Notes: generated from the sequence alone by a model not told the origin. 64,000 nucleotides of DNA from Kitasatospora purpeofusca (GCF_000718025.1 NZ_JODS01000035.1:10030-74029); one strand, 5' to 3'. Counted from the stretch's first letter, positions 40,001 to 49,940 are shown. Program-made: numbers and translations.

Positions 40001-42152
40001 GCTTGCCCTCCCGCACCCCGCTCTGCAGTTCGATGCCGTCGACGCGGTTGGCCATCATGTCGTACTTGAACGCGACCGGCGGCAGGTTGTCGATCGCCGC
40101 CTGCCCGTTGCTGGGAACGCGCTGGACGGAGTCGAGTTGGAGGATGCGCGGGGTACCGTCACCGGGGTCCGCGAGGCTCTGCTTCAGCTTCCACAGGTCG
40201 ACGGTGCGGTAGGTGGAGTCCACCAGGACCTGGGTGGAGATCTCGGTCAGCCGCTTGGTGGTGAAAAACGTCGGCGAAGCGTTGGTGCAGGGGCCTTCGG
40301 TGCAGATCTGGTCGATCGGAACGTCCGGCCAGGCTTCCTGGTTGGCTGTGGTGCGCTGGCTCTCGGCACAGCTCGATGTTTTGGCCGGGTCGCAGCGCTC
40401 CTCGACTCCGAAGAGGACCTTCGCTGCGGGGTTGAGGGTACCCTTGGCTGCGCGTTGGTCGTCGAGACGCTGGCCGTAGTCGATCTCGCGAAGGTAGCCG
40501 GCGCGCTCGTAGCCGGTCGGAACTCCGGTGCCGCCGCCCTGGACGTAGCCGCGGCTGTACTTGTTGACCTCAGTCGCGTACCCGTAGCTGGTGAGGTTGC
40601 CGTGTGAGTCGACGACGTGGTCGAGCTGCCAGCGCCAGGCCATCGGGCACCACGAGTTGCTGCCGGTGGCCGCGTTGTAGCAGACGTCCTTGGCGTTCGG
40701 CGAGTACACCGGCATGGTCAGGACCGAGTTGGCCGCCGGGTCGGTGCCGTCGCCGCCAGGAAGGTGGTTGAGGCCGAAGTAGTACTGGACACCGTCGGTG
40801 GTGGTGATCCGCCAGTACTCCATGGCGTAGTAGTCGGGGTCGACTCCGGTGCGCGGCGCGCCGGTCAGCCGCTCGATCTTGGAGCCGTCGTCGTTCTGCA
40901 GGTGCCAGCTGCCGGTGGCGTCGTCACGCACGATGGTGCCGGAGCGGCCACCCAGGACGAGGGTGGCGTTCTCGCCGCCCCAGCACTGGTCGGCAGAGTG
41001 GGCGATCCCGGCCTTGTCGCACGACTTGTAGGTACGCTCGATGTAGCCGGGCTCGTACTCCCAGCCGTCGCCGATCCAGGAGGGCTGGGCGTTGGTGGCC
41101 GAGGTCTTGCCGTCGACCGACGCCGAGTTGTAGGCGAGGGCGACCCCGGGGGCCGCGCCGCCGAGGGACGGCGGAACCTGGATCGGGTAGCTGTAGGTGA
41201 AGTTGCCGCTGTTGGAACCGGCGCTCCAGGCCGCCGACGGCGAGAGCGGGGTCGCGGCGTAGTTGCCAAGGGCGCCGTTCGGCGCGGGCGCGGCGGCGAG
41301 CACCATCGCGCTGCCCGGCGCCACGGCCGCCGAGGCGGCTACGGGGGCTTCGGCTGCTGCGAGGGAAGCCTTCCCAGCTCCACCGGTGTCCGAGGCGGCT
41401 GCGGTGGCCTTGCCCGGGGGCAGGGTGATGTCGGCGGTGATCTTCCCCGTGCCATCGGTCCGCGCGGGGACCGGGGTCTTGGTCCGGCATTCCGGGCGCT
41501 CAGGGGTCGTCAGCGCACACCCGGGCAGTGAGACGAGGACCGCTCGGTCGGACCACCCTGCGGCCTGCAGAGCCTTGAGGTCCAGGGTGACGCTCGCGCT
41601 GCGGCCCTCGGCGGCGGCTGGTTCGGCATCGGAGAGGGCGATCAGAGGCGCGTTCACGCCGACTGCCTTGCCCCTGGCAGGTTCGGTCACCTGGACGGTG
41701 ACCTTGTGTGCGCTCTCGCCCTTGCCGGCGGCGGGTGCGACCTCGACCGCCAGGGGGCCGGCCTTGGCGGCCGTTCCGCCGGCGGAGGCCGGGGCCGCAC
41801 CGTCGGTCGCGGAGCGGGCCGCCTTTGCCTCGGGGCTGTCCGCCCCGATCGTGACCGTCGCCGTACCCGTGACGACCGGCGGCGCGACCTTCGGCTTCCA
41901 GTTGTCGGGTTTGGCGGCCGGTTTGCGGGCCGGCGGCTGGGCGTCGTGGCCCTTCACCGATGGGGTACCGGTTCCCAGCGGTACGTTCGGGGAAGTCGAG
42001 ATCTCGACCTCGGGCCTGGGGGAGGTCCACGCCGCAGCGGGCGGAACTGTCACCCCCGTCAAAGCTAGGGCGACCATCGCCGCCGTCGCGGGTGAGCGCC
42101 AAAGGCTCCCCGCTCGTCCACCAGCCCGTTTCCGGGCAGGCCAAAGCCCCAC
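34047..42152 (-). CDS. Exported Rhs polymorphic toxin with tectonin-like propeller, Hint domain and GIY-YIG nuclease tip
   Basis: 2701 residues. The GTG at 42152 has a GAGGAG ribosome site. The signal peptide is about residues 1-41 (PATAAMVALALTGVTVPPAAAW). An SpvB-like start of the shell lies near residue 320 (FTYSYPIQVPPSLGGAAPGV). Many RHS/YD repeats follow (YDALGRITGVW, YDLRGRQVTA). At about 1750-2030 sits a lectin-like propeller of five or six units (LWHTVRRPDGNW, GWGDVYGA). The RHS core GARQYDPSTGRFISPDP is near 2270. A Hint domain spans about 2455-2600 (SFPPGTLVLMADGSTRPIEE to VLVHNC). The tip is a GIY-YIG nuclease: GIYIFDD, then HVYIGKTNNFDVRLNRH and REHIMKVQFEK. It probably kills neighbouring cells by cutting nucleic acid after release. 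DUF4259 downstream is the likely immunity protein. Confidence 0.93.
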   Translation of the reverse strand: MGLWPARKRAGGRAGSLWRSPATAAMVALALTGVTVPPAAAWTSPRPEVEISTSPNVPLGTGTPSVKGHDAQPPARKPAAKPDNWKPKVAPPVVTGTATVTIGADSPEAKAARSATDGAAPASAGGTAAKAGPLAVEVAPAAGKGESAHKVTVQVTEPARGKAVGVNAPLIALSDAEPAAAEGRSASVTLDLKALQAAGWSDRAVLVSLPGCALTTPERPECRTKTPVPARTDGTGKITADITLPPGKATAAASDTGGAGKASLAAAEAPVAASAAVAPGSAMVLAAAPAPNGALGNYAATPLSPSAAWSAGSNSGNFTYSYPIQVPPSLGGAAPGVALAYNSASVDGKTSATNAQPSWIGDGWEYEPGYIERTYKSCDKAGIAHSADQCWGGENATLVLGGRSGTIVRDDATGSWHLQNDDGSKIERLTGAPRTGVDPDYYAMEYWRITTTDGVQYYFGLNHLPGGDGTDPAANSVLTMPVYSPNAKDVCYNAATGSNSWCPMAWRWQLDHVVDSHGNLTSYGYATEVNKYSRGYVQGGGTGVPTGYERAGYLREIDYGQRLDDQRAAKGTLNPAAKVLFGVEERCDPAKTSSCAESQRTTANQEAWPDVPIDQICTEGPCTNASPTFFTTKRLTEISTQVLVDSTYRTVDLWKLKQSLADPGDGTPRILQLDSVQRVPSNGQAAIDNLPPVAFKYDMMANRVDGIELQSGVREGKLFMRPRLKEITTETGGRVNVIYRTGECSRLEGRMPASEDSNTLACIPVKWYLPGQSSSDPVNDWFNKPVVETITEQDLVSSPAVSKVTSYEYGDRKAAWHRNDAEFADPKTRTWDNFRGYATVTTTIGSGATGEAPQSQQKATYLRGMDGDYLANGTRRSVAVANPLGGPSVLDSDWRSGQVLATEVYSQANGPVRTVSGSTSSTAPGENPVSATHKQEAGAPNSYARRPESQVTTLSAAKLANDSWRLVTIVTVSDPANGNRVLQIDDKGDGTAATPETCTSTKYASSTDSPQTLTLASEQVTVQGPCGTAPTASNTITGSRTLYDGKPLGQFLTAGDPTSTQVLDHFDQAGNPVYVNTGSAIFDTYGRSLTSSTTDGSSYGRDGAQLSGPSVAPAVTTIALSPTSGALPTEVRTTGPMGADWTSTVIQDPARGSPLTSQDINGRVTTSRYDALGRITGVWAPGRPTNELPNRAFTYAVNGTNGPSWIMSKTLNEDKATSSFGIEIFDGLGRSRQTQSTSIAAPVGRLITDTVYDSHGWAIKTTAPYYEANNFPKSSIFLVQDSQVPSATWNTYDGNGRVVRSEFRSNANPQWASTTAYPGADRTDVTPPAGATPTSVVTDARGRTVAAWQYRTPTATGNASDADVTTFGFTAGGLSSRRTDSSGNNWTYEYDLRGRQVTASDPDTGVTRTYYNADSQIDHTTDAVGNTLAYSYDLLGRKTGMYTGSVAAANQLAGWTYDTLAKGQQTSSTRYVGGAGGAAYTKSVTGYDVAYRALGTAVTIPRVDGVEAALAGTYTTTSSYSPVLGVLDDFGISAAGGLPAESISYSRTMTGLLGFSKSLGKDVVAKVRYDALARPYQTTVGEPGKQVVSTQQYDWATGRLINNYIGSNASTVDIGETGYTYTSSGRITSITDVQNARARDNQCFTYDHLGRLTRAWTDTAGTHTTADWTDSSGQTHGSGSSSTVAGTGGCDNANGPATTANGSNTVGGPAPYWQDYSYDASGNRTAFVQHGSTSPAPLDPARITQVASAADGDRTWSVALSNGSLWLGSQAADGSWSQFTDLMAEAGSLSAVSSVALAVSDGRPQIMAIAGGKIWHTVRGEQGWQKWGDVYGAVGSLSQPNQISLAATASGLEVLTFAGGRLWHTVRRPDGNWQVQGWGDVYGAVGTLGSPTQLAAAATSSGLEIAVGAGGRLWHTVRRPDGNWQVQGWGDVYGATGELSEAQTGQGQLALANTDDGLQVVALAQGRPHHVIRNSAGDWSTWGDVTGAAGQIDPLGSVSAAGRGADLKVIAAGSGKVNLTVRSGATRYWSFWSAVPAFSTINSNTTQTFGAARSTNAPTQAPNTGGGTGGPHALLNSTTVTPSGTKAISYQYDAKGNTTAITDTGGTTNLTWNGEDKLSSVTRTGQAGATTYLYDADGNQLIRRNPGKITLNLPTDELTLDTATGALSNVRTVAAGGGLTYTRVTAPIGGGTVVIQASDPHGTNSVQIAMAGAQSITRRPTDPFGNPRGTQPNASAWAGAKGFIGGSKDDTTGFTNLGARQYDPSTGRFISPDPILDATNPQQWNGYAYSENDPVNLSDPSGYKSEECGTLYDCGSAGTITMSNTAQTTSTYVAENAQMRNYEATLSATLGPTAQRNWIREQTSKNNASMHGWGNGVKKKSLLDKIGEGAEAVGSIPGIGVVGDIASVGVHILQGKPKELLWDGVGFIPFGGDWAKAAHLKNKADALVDAARACQKHSFPPGTLVLMADGSTRPIEEVKPGDAVASADPQTGESASKAVTAKIVTPDDTEFTELTVTGESTPTTIVSTSHHPYWDETTQRWTPASELQPGHYLSTPDHAHLTVLTTRTYTTTPQRADDLTVDDLHTYYVLAGATPVLVHNCNKNQGIYIFDDKSKPGHVYIGKTNNFDVRLNRHADLGRRDKDGPVICIHVCGDDTALRIREHIMKVQFEKMGFKLSSGVEGFGRNLYNKRQATQPELPFE
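36349..36582. repeat. 81-bp exact direct repeat, 153-bp period, in the Rhs propeller
   Basis: Positions 36349-36429 and 36502-36582 are identical over 81 bp and encode AGGRLWHTVRRPDGNW plus QVQGWGDVYGA. The 153-bp period equals one 51-residue blade, so copy number could change without loss of frame. Confidence 0.88.
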
Positions 42153-42430
42153 GGTGATTGCTCCTCAATGATGTCGACACGTCACCATCCGGGCATGGAA
42201 AACCGAATGATCGACGTGACAATATGTGACCGATCCGACGCGCTACCAGGTCGTTTGGTCACCATGCATGTGATGTTTATGGATTCTTGACCTGCCGGGA
42301 AAGACGGTTTCGGACATCTCCGCTCACATCGGTATTCGGTTTGACCGTTCTGCGGCTCAGGGGTCATCGTTCCGACCCGAACGCTGCCCCAGAGTCGGGG
42401 CTGCCATCCGGGAGGGGTCACAGAATCGAC

Positions 42431-45400
42431 ATGTCCACCACCGCGCGCCCACGAGTGGGCACACCAATGTCACCGGCCAAACGTCGGCTCATACGTCGGC
42501 GCACTCTGCGTCTGGCCGCCCTCGGTACGAGCTTCCTCATCGGTCTCGGCCTGCTGACGGCGCCGGTCTCCTTCGCCGCCGATGCGCCTCGGCCGGCCTC
42601 CCACGGACCGGCGGGCGGCGTGCCGCCACTCGTTCCTCCGGCCACCTCGCCACAGCGGACGCCCGCCCAGCAGGCGATGCTCGACGCCGTCGCGAAGGCC
42701 CGCTCCACCGGTAAGCCGGTCGTCGTCGAGGCGATGACCGACGAAGCCTCGCGGACGGTAGCGAACCCGGCCGGAACGCTGACGACCACGGACAACGCGC
42801 AGCCCGTCCGTACCAAGCACGACGGCGCGTGGGTCGACCTGGACGCCGCGTTGCGACCGAACGCGGACGGCACCATCGGTCCGGCTGTGGCGAGCCTCCC
42901 GGTGGCGTTCTCCGGCGGTGGCGGCGGACCGATGGCGACCGTTTCGACCGCCGACGGCAAGAAGCTCGCTGTCGACGCCCCGTTCCCGTTGCCCCGCCCC
43001 ACGCTGAGTGGCGCGACCGCCACCTACCCGAATGTCCTTCCCGACGTCGACCTCCAGCTGACGGCGCTGCCGGTCGGTGGCTGGCGCGACGTGATCGTGG
43101 TTCACACGGCCCAGGCGGCCGAGAACCCCGCGCTGAAGACCCTGCGATTCCCGCTCACCGCGCAAGGGCTGACGGTCACCTCCGACGAGCGCGGGGGCAT
43201 CGACGTCAAGGACGACAAGGGCGCGCTGCGCTTCCGCTCGCCCGCACCGCTCCAGTGGGACTCCTCCCGTCCCGTGGCGGGCTCCGCCGCAACGGCCCCG
43301 GTCAAGGCGGCGTTCGCCTCCTCAACGGTGACCAGCGCGAACGACTCGCGGCCGGCCGATGGGATCCCGTCCACGGCCGAGGCTCCCGGGGACGGGGCCA
43401 AGGTCGCCGCGATCGGCAGCAAGGTCTCCGGCGGCGCCATCGAGCTGACTCCCGACCAGGACGCACTGGGCTCCGGAGCCGGTCCCTGGTACCTGGACCC
43501 GACCCTCACCGCGGTCACCAGTTCCGTCGAGGGCTCGGTGCAGGTCCAGGAGAACTACAAGAACTTCGAGAACTACAACAAGAAGTCCAATCTCTCCACC
43601 GGCTTCTGTGGCTACCGCAGCAGCGACCCGGCCCAGGACTGCAAGGACCTGGGCCGCGAGCGGGCCTATTTCCAGTTCAAGGTCAACCCGGCGATCCACA
43701 CCAAGGTCCCCGGTGCCGAGTACCCGCCCACCCTCTTCGCCTCCACGCTCAACGGGCAGGTCAGCGGAGCCTCGAGCCCAGGCACCCCGACCGACCTCGG
43801 TGTCTACTGGGCACCCAGGGGCATCGGTGAGCGCAGCACCTGGAACAACCAGCCCTGCGGGACCAACGGCAACATGGTCATGGAAGGTTGCTCCTACGTC
43901 GGCGGCCAGAAGATCACCGGCACCGGGCCCCTTGCCGTCGACGTCACCGACATCATGAAGCAGGCCGCGGCCGGTACCTGGAGCACCTGGACCATCGGCA
44001 TCGCCCCGACGGCCACCGAATGGGAGAAGCTCTACCGCCACGCCATCGCCAGCAACCCGAGCATCACCACCACCTACGACATCACCCCCACCGTCTGGTA
44101 CCCGCGCACCAGTCCGGCGCCCGGCTTCGCGAGCAGCAACAGCACGGCCGAGTGCACCAGTGGCGGCGCCAACCCCTGGGACAACCCCGGTTGGGTCGGC
44201 AACAACCTGAACCTCTACCTGACCGTCAACAGCTGGTCCCCCGCCGGACAGAACGTCTACACCGGCTACACCCTGTGGGACGACAATGATCCCAACTTCC
44301 GTATTGAACAGGGAAGCTGGGGCGGCGCGCAGAACAACCCCGGACCGTCACTCAGTGTCGGCGCGCTGGCCGACGGGCACCAGTACGGCTGGCTGGCCCG
44401 GGCGACGGACACCCTCCTCACCTCGCCCAACAGTGCCTGGTGCTACTTTCGGGTCGACCGCACCAACCCCCGGTTGAGCATTGCCTCCACGGACTTCCCG
44501 CCCTCCGGCACTCCGAATGACCATCCCGCCCGCTACGCCGGTGACAGCGGCTACTTTTCCATCAATGCGGAGGACCCGGCGCCCGGCAACGGCCTCCAGG
44601 CTTCCGGCATCGCGTGTGTGCGCTTCAGTTCCGACCCGACTCCGGTCGTCGGTTGGACGTGCGGTCAGCCCGGCACGTACGGACCCGGCGCACAGGTCCC
44701 GTTCACCCCGCACAACTGGGGTACCAACATCGTCTACGCCTGGGCGATGGACAACGCGGGCAACTACAGCCAGCCCGCCTGGTACAGCTTCTATGCACCG
44801 TGGAAGCCCGGGACCCAGCCCCTGTTCGGAGACATCGACAACGACCAGAAGCCCGACATCGTCGTGACCGACGCCAAGGGCGAGCTGCGGATCATCGGCG
44901 GCACCACCGACCCGGTCAATTCCGTGGCAGCCCCGGCTGCCGCGGCACCGGGCAGCGCGGAGTTCGGTACATCCTGGTCGGACTTCCAGATCAGCCATCA
45001 CGGAACCCTTGCGTCCGGGCAGTCCGTCGACCAGATCGTTGCCCATTACACCAAGGACACGCCGAGTGAGCTGAAGAACGCTCTCTACCTCGTGCCGAAC
45101 GACGGGACCGGGCGCTACGACAAGCTCATTCCGACTTATCTCAGGCGTCCGGCCACCTGTACGGCCGTCGGCACCGGCGCGGCCTGCCCGGATTACAACG
45201 CGAACGGCTGGAGCAACGTCTCCCAAGTGGCTGCCATCGGGACCCCGGAAGGCGAGGCTGTCGGCGGAGATCCGGCAGACCCTGCTCGCATCATCATCAC
45301 GAGCCAAACCGCCTTCCTCACCCTGGAACACGACAGCCTCTACCTCTTCCAAACCAACGGTACGGCCGACAGGTTCGGTCCTGCTGCACTGATTCCCACG

Positions 45401-46228
45401 ACGAGTGGAAACTGGGCGGACTACGAACTCCTCAGCCCCGGTGCCGCCAACGGCGCCAGCGTCAAGCCCGGCACGACGACCCCCGTCAACCAGACCACCG
45501 TCTGGGCCCGCCACCGCACCAACGGCAACATCTACTCCTACGCGCTCGGTTGGAACGCCGACGGCTCGGTCGACTACTCCTCCCTGACCCGTCCGGACGC
45601 CGGCTTCCTCATCCTCTCCGGAGCCGACTGGACCACTGCGGCGCAGCCGCAGGTCGGCGCGGGCGACCTCAACAACGACGGCTTCCCCGATGTCTGGGCC
45701 ATCGACAACAACAAGGTCATCACCGTCTACCCGGGCCGGAGCAGCGACGGCACCAAGAACAAGGTCGACGGCTTCAGCCCCCTCCAGTACCTCGGCCACG
45801 CGAACGCCGCGGTCTCCATCCGTTCCAACCGCGCCGCCTCGCGCTGCGTCGACGCCGAGGGCGGACCGCACGACGGGGCCACCGTCGCACTGTGGGGCTG
45901 CTGGGAGACCGCGAACCAGCGGTTCAACCTCGCCACCGACGGCACCGTGCGGGCGGGCGGCTACTGCCTCTCGACCAAGGACGGCGGTCTCGGTGACGGG
46001 ACGGCAGTCGTCCTCGCCCGGTGCGAGGACGGCAAGGGGCAGAAGTGGGCGATGCGTCCCGACGGCCGCCTCTTCCTGCCGGCCACCATCGACGGTGACC
46101 ACCCCGCAGGCCGCTGCCTGGAACTTCCCGGCTGGGCAACCGATCCGGGCACCCGTCTCGACATCTACGAGTGCCCCGGGCTGCAGGACAACCAGCAGTG
46201 GACGCTCGTCCCCGAGCGGACACCCTGA
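42431..46228 (+). CDS. Exported FG-GAP/ricin-lectin protein divergent from Rhs
   Basis: 1265 residues from ATG 42431 (MSTTARPRVGTPMSPAKRRL). The signal peptide ends near residue 49 (LLTAPVSFAADA). The first 300 residues (WVDLDAALRPNADGTIGPAV, then YPNVLPDVDLQLTALPVGGW) resemble the N-terminal region often found in actinobacterial wall-associated proteins. A DNRLRE-like beta domain follows (YFQFKVNPAIHTKVPGAEYP). FG-GAP/VCBS-like repeats sit near 800 (GDIDNDQKPDIVVTDAKGEL) and 1076 (GDLNNDGFPDVWAIDNN). The last 140 residues are a ricin-type beta-trefoil ending QQWTLV. No catalytic site is visible. Divergent pairing with the Rhs gene suggests a surface or carbohydrate-binding partner in delivery or target recognition, by inference. 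Confidence 0.85.
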   Translation: MSTTARPRVGTPMSPAKRRLIRRRTLRLAALGTSFLIGLGLLTAPVSFAADAPRPASHGPAGGVPPLVPPATSPQRTPAQQAMLDAVAKARSTGKPVVVEAMTDEASRTVANPAGTLTTTDNAQPVRTKHDGAWVDLDAALRPNADGTIGPAVASLPVAFSGGGGGPMATVSTADGKKLAVDAPFPLPRPTLSGATATYPNVLPDVDLQLTALPVGGWRDVIVVHTAQAAENPALKTLRFPLTAQGLTVTSDERGGIDVKDDKGALRFRSPAPLQWDSSRPVAGSAATAPVKAAFASSTVTSANDSRPADGIPSTAEAPGDGAKVAAIGSKVSGGAIELTPDQDALGSGAGPWYLDPTLTAVTSSVEGSVQVQENYKNFENYNKKSNLSTGFCGYRSSDPAQDCKDLGRERAYFQFKVNPAIHTKVPGAEYPPTLFASTLNGQVSGASSPGTPTDLGVYWAPRGIGERSTWNNQPCGTNGNMVMEGCSYVGGQKITGTGPLAVDVTDIMKQAAAGTWSTWTIGIAPTATEWEKLYRHAIASNPSITTTYDITPTVWYPRTSPAPGFASSNSTAECTSGGANPWDNPGWVGNNLNLYLTVNSWSPAGQNVYTGYTLWDDNDPNFRIEQGSWGGAQNNPGPSLSVGALADGHQYGWLARATDTLLTSPNSAWCYFRVDRTNPRLSIASTDFPPSGTPNDHPARYAGDSGYFSINAEDPAPGNGLQASGIACVRFSSDPTPVVGWTCGQPGTYGPGAQVPFTPHNWGTNIVYAWAMDNAGNYSQPAWYSFYAPWKPGTQPLFGDIDNDQKPDIVVTDAKGELRIIGGTTDPVNSVAAPAAAAPGSAEFGTSWSDFQISHHGTLASGQSVDQIVAHYTKDTPSELKNALYLVPNDGTGRYDKLIPTYLRRPATCTAVGTGAACPDYNANGWSNVSQVAAIGTPEGEAVGGDPADPARIIITSQTAFLTLEHDSLYLFQTNGTADRFGPAALIPTTSGNWADYELLSPGAANGASVKPGTTTPVNQTTVWARHRTNGNIYSYALGWNADGSVDYSSLTRPDAGFLILSGADWTTAAQPQVGAGDLNNDGFPDVWAIDNNKVITVYPGRSSDGTKNKVDGFSPLQYLGHANAAVSIRSNRAASRCVDAEGGPHDGATVALWGCWETANQRFNLATDGTVRAGGYCLSTKDGGLGDGTAVVLARCEDGKGQKWAMRPDGRLFLPATIDGDHPAGRCLELPGWATDPGTRLDIYECPGLQDNQQWTLVPERTP

Positions 46229-46281
46229 TCCCGGCTCGTGGTGACGGGAGGCCGTAGCCGACCATCACCTTCCACACCTCT

Positions 46282-46325
46282 GCCCGCCCGACCGCGCCAC
46301 CGACCGGTGGGGCGATCGGGCGGGC
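46282..46325. terminator. Convergent terminator
   Basis: GCCCGCCCGA pairs with TCGGGCGGGC, with an inner CCACCG/CGGTGG stem, between two convergent genes; TTCGT follows. Confidence 0.75.
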
Positions 46326-46342
46326 TTCGTGCTGTTTGCAGG

Positions 46343-47488
46343 TCAGGGGCTGGGCAGGGCCGCGACCAGGTTGTTGGCGCGGGGGTCGGCGTGGCCGATG
46401 AGGCGGTTGGCGGTGTAGGCGAAGGTGTGGGTGGTGGTGGGGTCGGCGAAGGTGAATTGGCCGCCGGCGCCGTCGTTGCCGAAGCTCTGGGGGGTGAGCA
46501 TGGGGCGGAAGGTGGGGGAGGGGAGGAGGAAGCCGGAGGACCAGCGGGCGCCCATGTCGAAGCCCAGGAAGCCGGGGCCGGAGGTGAGTTCGCGCGTGGC
46601 GTCGGCGATGGTGGCGGGGGTGAGGAGGGGCGGGTGGCCGTCGAGGCCGGTGACGGCGGCGGCGAGGGTGGCGGAGAGCCCGGTGGCGGTGGCGACGGCG
46701 CCCGCGCCGGGGAGTTCGAGGGTGTGCAGGGCGGGGTCGTTCCAGCCGTGCGGTTCGTCGAGGCCGGGGAAGACCAGGGCGCCGTTCATGGTGACGATGC
46801 GGGTGAGCAGGTGCTCGGGGCCGGGCATCGGGCGGCGGCCCTCGGCCTCGGCAAGGCGGGCCAGACGGGGGAGTTCGGTGGCGGGGAGGCCCAGGTGGGC
46901 GTCCAGGCCGAGGGGTTCGGCGAGGGTGGTGCGGAAGTAGGCGCCCGGGGTGAGGCCGGTGATGCGGCGGACCACCTCGCCGATCGCGAAGCCGAAGACG
47001 TGGCCGTGGTACTCGTGGGTGGTGCCCGGCTCCCAGAGGGGGCGCTGCTCCTCGATGGCGCGGACGACCGGGGTCCAGGCGGCGATCTCCTCGAAGGTCG
47101 GGGAGGCGTCGAGGACGGGGATGCCGGCGCGGTGGGAGAGCACCGAGCGGGTGGTGATCGCCTCCTTGCCGTGGCGTGCGAACTCCGGCCAGTAGGTGGC
47201 GATCGGCGCGTCCAGGTCGAGGCGGCCCTGCTGGGCGAGCAGGTGGGCGGAGAGGGAGACCAGGGCCTTGGCGCAGGAGAAGACCGGGACCAGGGTGTCG
47301 GACTGCCAGGGCCGGCCGGTGCGTTCGTCGGCGATGCCGCCCCACAGTTCGACCACCTTGCGGCCGCCGACGTGGACGGTGACGGCGGAGCCGAGTTCGG
47401 GGAAGTCGCCGTAGTTGCGGGCGAAGGCGTCGGCGACCGCGCCGTAGCCCTCGTCGGCCCAGCCGTGGTGGTCGTGGCGCTGGTGCAT
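46343..47488 (-). CDS. Serine hydrolase, beta-lactamase/EstB-like (class C fold)
   Basis: A 381-residue penicillin-binding-protein-fold hydrolase. The nucleophile motif is SCAK (S-x-x-K) in LVPVFSCAKALVSLSAHLLA. The tyrosine motif is in HEYHGHVFGF (Y-x-G rather than Y-x-N), and a late GGQFTF segment takes the place of the K-T-G strand. There is no signal peptide, so it is cytoplasmic, like EstB-type esterases rather than exported beta-lactamases. ATG 47488 begins MHQRHDHHGWADEGYGAVAD. A 14-bp perfect palindrome lies 28 bp upstream. Substrates of this family are esters or amides; none can be chosen here. Confidence 0.88.
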   Translation of the reverse strand: MHQRHDHHGWADEGYGAVADAFARNYGDFPELGSAVTVHVGGRKVVELWGGIADERTGRPWQSDTLVPVFSCAKALVSLSAHLLAQQGRLDLDAPIATYWPEFARHGKEAITTRSVLSHRAGIPVLDASPTFEEIAAWTPVVRAIEEQRPLWEPGTTHEYHGHVFGFAIGEVVRRITGLTPGAYFRTTLAEPLGLDAHLGLPATELPRLARLAEAEGRRPMPGPEHLLTRIVTMNGALVFPGLDEPHGWNDPALHTLELPGAGAVATATGLSATLAAAVTGLDGHPPLLTPATIADATRELTSGPGFLGFDMGARWSSGFLLPSPTFRPMLTPQSFGNDGAGGQFTFADPTTTHTFAYTANRLIGHADPRANNLVAALPSP

Positions 47489-47516
47489 GGGTGGTTCCGT
47501 CTCCCGGTGCAGGATT

Positions 47517-47530
47517 GTTGGCGCGCCAAC
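47517..47530. promoter_or_regulatory. 14-bp palindrome GTTGGCGCGCCAAC
   Basis: A perfect palindrome between the divergent serine hydrolase and kinase genes, close to the hydrolase start. It looks like an operator for a dimeric regulator (TetR or MarR type). No such regulator gene is adjacent. Confidence 0.55.
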
Positions 47531-47613
47531 GGTAGGCGGGGGTCGGCGGTCGGGGGAAACGATTTGATGATCCGGCAGTAGTAGCGGGTGGTCCGGCCGC
47601 TAGGGTTTGGCGC

Positions 47614-49041
<1,428 letters not shown>

Positions 49042-49047
49042 CGGATG

Positions 49048-49857
49048 TCAGGCGGTTCCCACCGGGGCCAGGGCGGCCGTGATCACGCGGTCGAGCGAGC
49101 GGTCGAACACCGCGTCGGGGCTGTCGGCCGCTGCTCCGGTGGTGGCGAACGCGGCAGCCAGGTGCGGGAATTCACCGCTCGCGGCGGCGCGGCCGAGGTA
49201 ACCGGCCAGGTCCGCCTGCCACTTGGCGCCGGCCGCCGCCGTGCGCTCGTACTGCGCGAACTGGCACACGAACCCGGTGAGCAGGGCGAGCGCCTCCAGG
49301 CGGGCTGTGCCGTCCAGGCCGCTCGGCTCGGTGACGGCGAGGAAGTGCTCGGTGTAGCGCAGGGCGTTGGGGCCGAGCCCCGGCCGGGCGATCACCAGAG
49401 TCGGCACCCAGGGGTGGCGGCGCAGGGCGGCGAGCTGCTCGTGCGCGAGGCGGCGGAGGTCGGCGCGGCAGTCACCGGTCGGGGTGAGGCCGGAGTAGTC
49501 GTACTCGCCGGCGACGGCGTCGAGCATGAGGTCGAGCAGGTGCTCCTTCTTCGGCACGTAGTTGTAGAGCGACATGGTGCCCGCGCCGAGCGCGGCCGCG
49601 ACCCGGCGCATGGAGACCGCGTCCAGGCCCTCGGCGTCGGCGATGACGATCGCGGCGGCGGCGATGGAGGTCCGGCTGTGGGCGGGCCGGGGGCCCCGGC
49701 CGGTGCGCTCGGGGCGCAGCCAGATCAGCTCGGGCGACTCGCCGGGGGTCGGCGCGGCGGCGGGGCTGGTGCTGGGGGTACTGCTGGTGCTGCTGCTGGG
49801 GGTTTTGCTGCTCGGTTGCTCGCTGGACGGCACTGGTAGATCACCTCGGTTCCCCAT
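49048..49857 (-). CDS. TetR-family repressor of the DrrAB-like exporter
   Basis: 269 residues from ATG 49857. The first 45 residues are a Ser/Thr/Pro-rich tail (SKTPSSSTSSTPSTSPAAA). The HTH is about residues 62-105 (SIAAAAIVIADAEGLDAVSM, then RRVAAALGAGTMSLYNYVPK), with a TetR C-terminal helical domain of the C-terminal TetR_C type. It is divergent from the ABC exporter genes, and the 84-bp gap holds two closely similar inverted repeats, one near each start. Repression of itself and the exporter, relieved by a drug-like ligand, is the usual design. Confidence 0.9.
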   Translation of the reverse strand: MGNRGDLPVPSSEQPSSKTPSSSTSSTPSTSPAAAPTPGESPELIWLRPERTGRGPRPAHSRTSIAAAAIVIADAEGLDAVSMRRVAAALGAGTMSLYNYVPKKEHLLDLMLDAVAGEYDYSGLTPTGDCRADLRRLAHEQLAALRRHPWVPTLVIARPGLGPNALRYTEHFLAVTEPSGLDGTARLEALALLTGFVCQFAQYERTAAAGAKWQADLAGYLGRAAASGEFPHLAAAFATTGAAADSPDAVFDRSLDRVITAALAPVGTA

Positions 49858-49863
49858 CTTAGA

Positions 49864-49880
49864 TACGTACGGCGTACGTA
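49864..49880. promoter_or_regulatory. TetR operator 1 (TACGTAC-GGC-GTACGTA)
   Basis: Perfect seven-base arms, 7 bp upstream of the TetR start codon. Its centre is 41 bp, about four helical turns, from that of operator 2. Confidence 0.75.
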
Positions 49881-49904
49881 GTACGATGCGCTTGCGTTCG
49901 TTTC

Positions 49905-49921
49905 TACGTACGCTGTACCTA
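49905..49921. promoter_or_regulatory. TetR operator 2 (TACGTAC-GCT-GTACCTA)
   Basis: The same arms with one mismatch, 19 bp before the ABC ATPase start and overlapping its likely promoter. Confidence 0.72.
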
Positions 49922-49940
49922 GTGAGGGAGTGGCAGAGCC

